The position numbers were made by a program, and so were the translations under genes. The notes beneath the pieces were generated by a model that worked only from the letters and a program-made list of their open reading frames with translations, did not search any database and had not been told where the DNA came from. A DNA stretch of 7,000 bases from DASPKW01 sp038244055 (GTDB taxonomy: Bacteria > Planctomycetota > Phycisphaerae > Tepidisphaerales > Tepidisphaeraceae): positions 1-7,000 of the forward strand of contig JBBRTW010000393.1 of the NCBI GenBank assembly GCA_038244055.1, given 5' to 3'. Shown in pieces: positions 4,906 to 7,000 of this stretch. Numbering within the stretch: the stretch's first letter is position 1; every line of letters begins with the position of its first letter.

Positions 4906-6894
4906 ATGATTGACGTCCTGATTCAAACCCACAACGAGGAATTAAACCTTCCACATGCTCTGGCGAGCCTCAAAGGGTGGGCGAACAAGGTTTTCGTTGT
5001 CGACAGCGGCTCCACGGATAGAACCGTCGAAATTGGGCGCGAGTTCGGGGCGGTGGTCATCGTCCATCCATGGGAAGGATACGCGGCACAAAAGAACTGG
5101 GCGCTGGATTACCTGCCGTTCGAGTCCCCCTGGATCTTGATCCTCGATGCCGATGAGGCGGTGAGCCCATCGCTGAAAGACGAGATCGTTCAAGTGGTGA
5201 GCCGCCCGGTCGATCGAGTGAAGACGGCTGGATATTACATCAATCGGGTGCTCATTTTTCTCGGCCAGCATATTTACCATTGCGGATACTTCCCCAGTTG
5301 GAATCTCCGTCTCTTCAAGCGCGGGATGGCGCGCTACGAGGATCGCGAAGTCCACGAGCACATGACAGTGAACGGGCCGACCGCGTATCTCAAGCAGTTG
5401 CTCATCCACGAAGATCGCCGCGGGCTCGAGCACTTCATCGCCAAGCACAATCGCTATTCGACCCTTGAGGCGAAGTCGATCTACAACTCGCGCGCAAGTT
5501 GGCCGGGCATCAAGCGGATGTTCACCGACCGAGTCGCCCGCACGCGCTTCCTGAAGGACCGGGTGGTGCCGCGACTGCCCGCGCCCTGGCTATTTCGATT
5601 CTTCTACATGTATGTCCTTCGAATGGGGCTTCTCGACCGCCGCGCTGGCTGGATGCTTTGCAGCTACATCGCTTCATATGATCTTTTCGTCTATTCAAAA
5701 TACCGCGAACTGCGGCGTCTGCGCGGCCAACATCACTCGCGGATCGGCGGCCTTGCCATCCCCGAAGGCCAGATGCTGGTCGCCCACCGGGGCAATGTCC
5801 GAGGGACGGAAGCCACGATCAAATTGCCCATTTCGCCGGCCATCCAATCCCCGCCGCCGGCTGCGCCCGAAAAAAATGTGTCAGTAGCCGCGCCGAGTCC
5901 AATTATGCCCGCGAACTCCGTTCGCGTGGCTCGGAGCGCGCACCCAGGCAAAGCGCCGGTCTCGGTGCTTATCCCCACACTTAACGAATCATCTAACATG
6001 CGCCGCTGCCTGGATCATCTCCAGTGGGCAGATGAGGTGGTTGTGGTGGATAGCGGGTCCAAGGATGATACCTGCGCCATTGCCGAGGCGTACGGCGCCC
6101 GCGTCATTCAATTCAAATGGGATGGAAAATGGCCCAAGAAGAAGAACTGGGCCCTGCGCAATGTCGATTTCAGGCACGACTGGGTGCTTATCGTCGATGC
6201 GGATGAATGGATTACTTCCGACCTGGCTTCCGAAATCGCGCAGGCCGTTAAATCAGACCAGTTCGTGGGCTATTACATCAACCGCCGCTTCATTTTCATG
6301 GGACAATGGATCAAGCATTGCGGCTATTACCCCAGTTGGAATCTCCGCCTCATCCGCCGCGGATTTGGGGAATACGAACAACTCACCGAGATCGGCAACA
6401 CCGGCAGCGGCGACAACGAAGTGCATGAGCATGTTGTCGCCGCGGGCGAAGTCGGGCATCTCTCGACGGACATGCTCCACTTCGCCTTCCCGAGCATTAC
6501 TGTCTTCATGGAAAAGCACAATCGCTACAGCAATTGGGAAGCGGCGGTGCAGTTCGAAAAAATCGAAAAGACCTCCGCCGTCATCGGCAGCACCGATTTG
6601 TCCCGCCGGCGAAAGCTCAAGAATCTTTCACGAAAGCTCCCGTTCCGTCCGCTGCTTCGCTTTCTTTATGCCTACATCTGGAAGGCCGGATTCCTTGATG
6701 GCAAGGCAGGCTATATCTTCTGCAGGCTCCTCGGCATATATGAGTACCTTTCGGTCGCCAAGTATCACGAATTGAAGCGTCGAGCGGCGGGCATTGTCAC
6801 CGATGACTCGCTCAGCGACGTGCCGGCGAAGGACGTCTCCATACCACTACCGGCATCCATTGAATCGCCTGTGACCACCGACGCCAGCGCATAG
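4906..6894 (+). CDS. Twin-domain family 2 glycosyltransferase (WaaE-like GT2-GT2)
   Basis: The 662-residue protein has two complete GT2 (GT-A fold) domains of the WaaE/KdtX-like type that add sugars to lipopolysaccharide core or other surface glycans using nucleotide sugars in the cytoplasm. Domain 1 (about 1-272): VLIQTHNEE (4-12), VVDSGSTDRT (31-40), DXD at Asp81-Ala-Asp83, GYFPSWNLRL (127-136), EVHEH (148-152). Domain 2 (about 351-626): VLIPTLNES (354-362), VVDSGSKDDT (380-389), DXD at 431-433, GYYPSWNLRL (473-482), EVHEH (505-509). Both sets of catalytic-type motifs are intact. A linker (about 273-350) rich in Pro, Ala and Ser joins them, and a low-complexity tail (627-662) follows. The domains are clearly homologous but diverged, and domain 2 has an insertion of about ten residues before EVHEH. 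The start is supported because the first strand begins at residue 2; no Shine-Dalgarno is visible. Sugar donor and acceptor are unknown. Confidence 0.92.
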   Translation: MIDVLIQTHNEELNLPHALASLKGWANKVFVVDSGSTDRTVEIGREFGAVVIVHPWEGYAAQKNWALDYLPFESPWILILDADEAVSPSLKDEIVQVVSRPVDRVKTAGYYINRVLIFLGQHIYHCGYFPSWNLRLFKRGMARYEDREVHEHMTVNGPTAYLKQLLIHEDRRGLEHFIAKHNRYSTLEAKSIYNSRASWPGIKRMFTDRVARTRFLKDRVVPRLPAPWLFRFFYMYVLRMGLLDRRAGWMLCSYIASYDLFVYSKYRELRRLRGQHHSRIGGLAIPEGQMLVAHRGNVRGTEATIKLPISPAIQSPPPAAPEKNVSVAAPSPIMPANSVRVARSAHPGKAPVSVLIPTLNESSNMRRCLDHLQWADEVVVVDSGSKDDTCAIAEAYGARVIQFKWDGKWPKKKNWALRNVDFRHDWVLIVDADEWITSDLASEIAQAVKSDQFVGYYINRRFIFMGQWIKHCGYYPSWNLRLIRRGFGEYEQLTEIGNTGSGDNEVHEHVVAAGEVGHLSTDMLHFAFPSITVFMEKHNRYSNWEAAVQFEKIEKTSAVIGSTDLSRRRKLKNLSRKLPFRPLLRFLYAYIWKAGFLDGKAGYIFCRLLGIYEYLSVAKYHELKRRAAGIVTDDSLSDVPAKDVSIPLPASIESPVTTDASA

Positions 6895-6938
6895 GACTCG
6901 TCTCGAAAAAACGTGCCGCGAAATGCTTCGCTCTTGCC

Positions 6939-7000
6939 ATGTCAGACCCACACTCCAACCCATCCGCCGATAGCGACCTCACCGGCCGACACATCAGCTC
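6939..7000 (+). CDS. Start of an unidentified gene (runs off right edge)
   Basis: ATG at 6939, 44 bases after the glycosyltransferase stop, opens a frame that stays open for 20 codons to the edge (MSDPHSNPSADSDLTGRHIS). A short polar N-terminus followed by 'LTGRHI', which looks like the lead-in to a first beta strand, is compatible with many enzymes, so I do not assign a family. There is no Shine-Dalgarno, in keeping with most neighbours. It may belong to the same glycan-related transcription unit as the upstream gene. Confidence 0.45.
   Translation, partial: MSDPHSNPSADSDLTGRHIS

Noticed and set aside
5292..6347. Recent duplication or assembly artefact in the glycosyltransferase gene
   Set aside because: Apart from an 18-base identity over a conserved motif, the two halves differ widely in codons and residues, so it is an old duplication or fusion, not a misassembly.

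Overview
The window is GC-rich bacterial chromosome that looks like the PVC superphylum, most likely Planctomycetota. This is inferred from several weak signs together: the N-terminus of a Hanks-type serine/threonine kinase, a protein built from four 'homing-endonuclease-associated' type repeats, dispersed-looking palindromes between genes, and mostly absent Shine-Dalgarno sequences. Only one gene here (4279) has a clear AGGAG. No rRNA, tRNA, CRISPR, insertion sequence or phage gene is visible.

Left part (1-1448), minus strand. A kinase gene begins at 340 and runs off the left edge. A gene-free stretch (341-707) holds its candidate promoter, a 16-bp inverted repeat (499-608) with two competing pairings, and a perfect-period array of four 23-bp units (619-710). 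The last three bases of the array are the stop codon of the next minus-strand gene (1448 to 708), a 246-residue protein made of four W...FGS helical repeats. A 12-bp perfect palindrome lies just upstream of its start.

Centre (1449-1873) is a 425-bp divergent intergenic region with two hairpins, a pyrimidine-rich tract, a TATACT -10 candidate and a 12-codon leader ORF whose stop overlaps the next start.

Right part (1874-7000), plus strand. rsgA (circularly permuted ribosome-assembly GTPase) has lost the C-terminal zinc knuckle. It is followed by a PlsC-type acyltransferase with a large helical insertion, a VOC/glyoxalase-fold protein, a 662-residue protein with two complete GT2 (WaaE-like) glycosyltransferase domains, and the first 20 codons of an unidentified gene. 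The acyltransferase and the glycosyltransferase fit envelope lipid and lipopolysaccharide or surface-glycan synthesis. RsgA and the VOC protein have no evident functional tie to them, and an operon is only suggested by direction and spacing.

The observations most worth following are the four-repeat putative DNA-binding protein abutting a four-copy DNA array, the precise loss of the RsgA zinc knuckle, the twin-domain glycosyltransferase, and the acyltransferase insertion.
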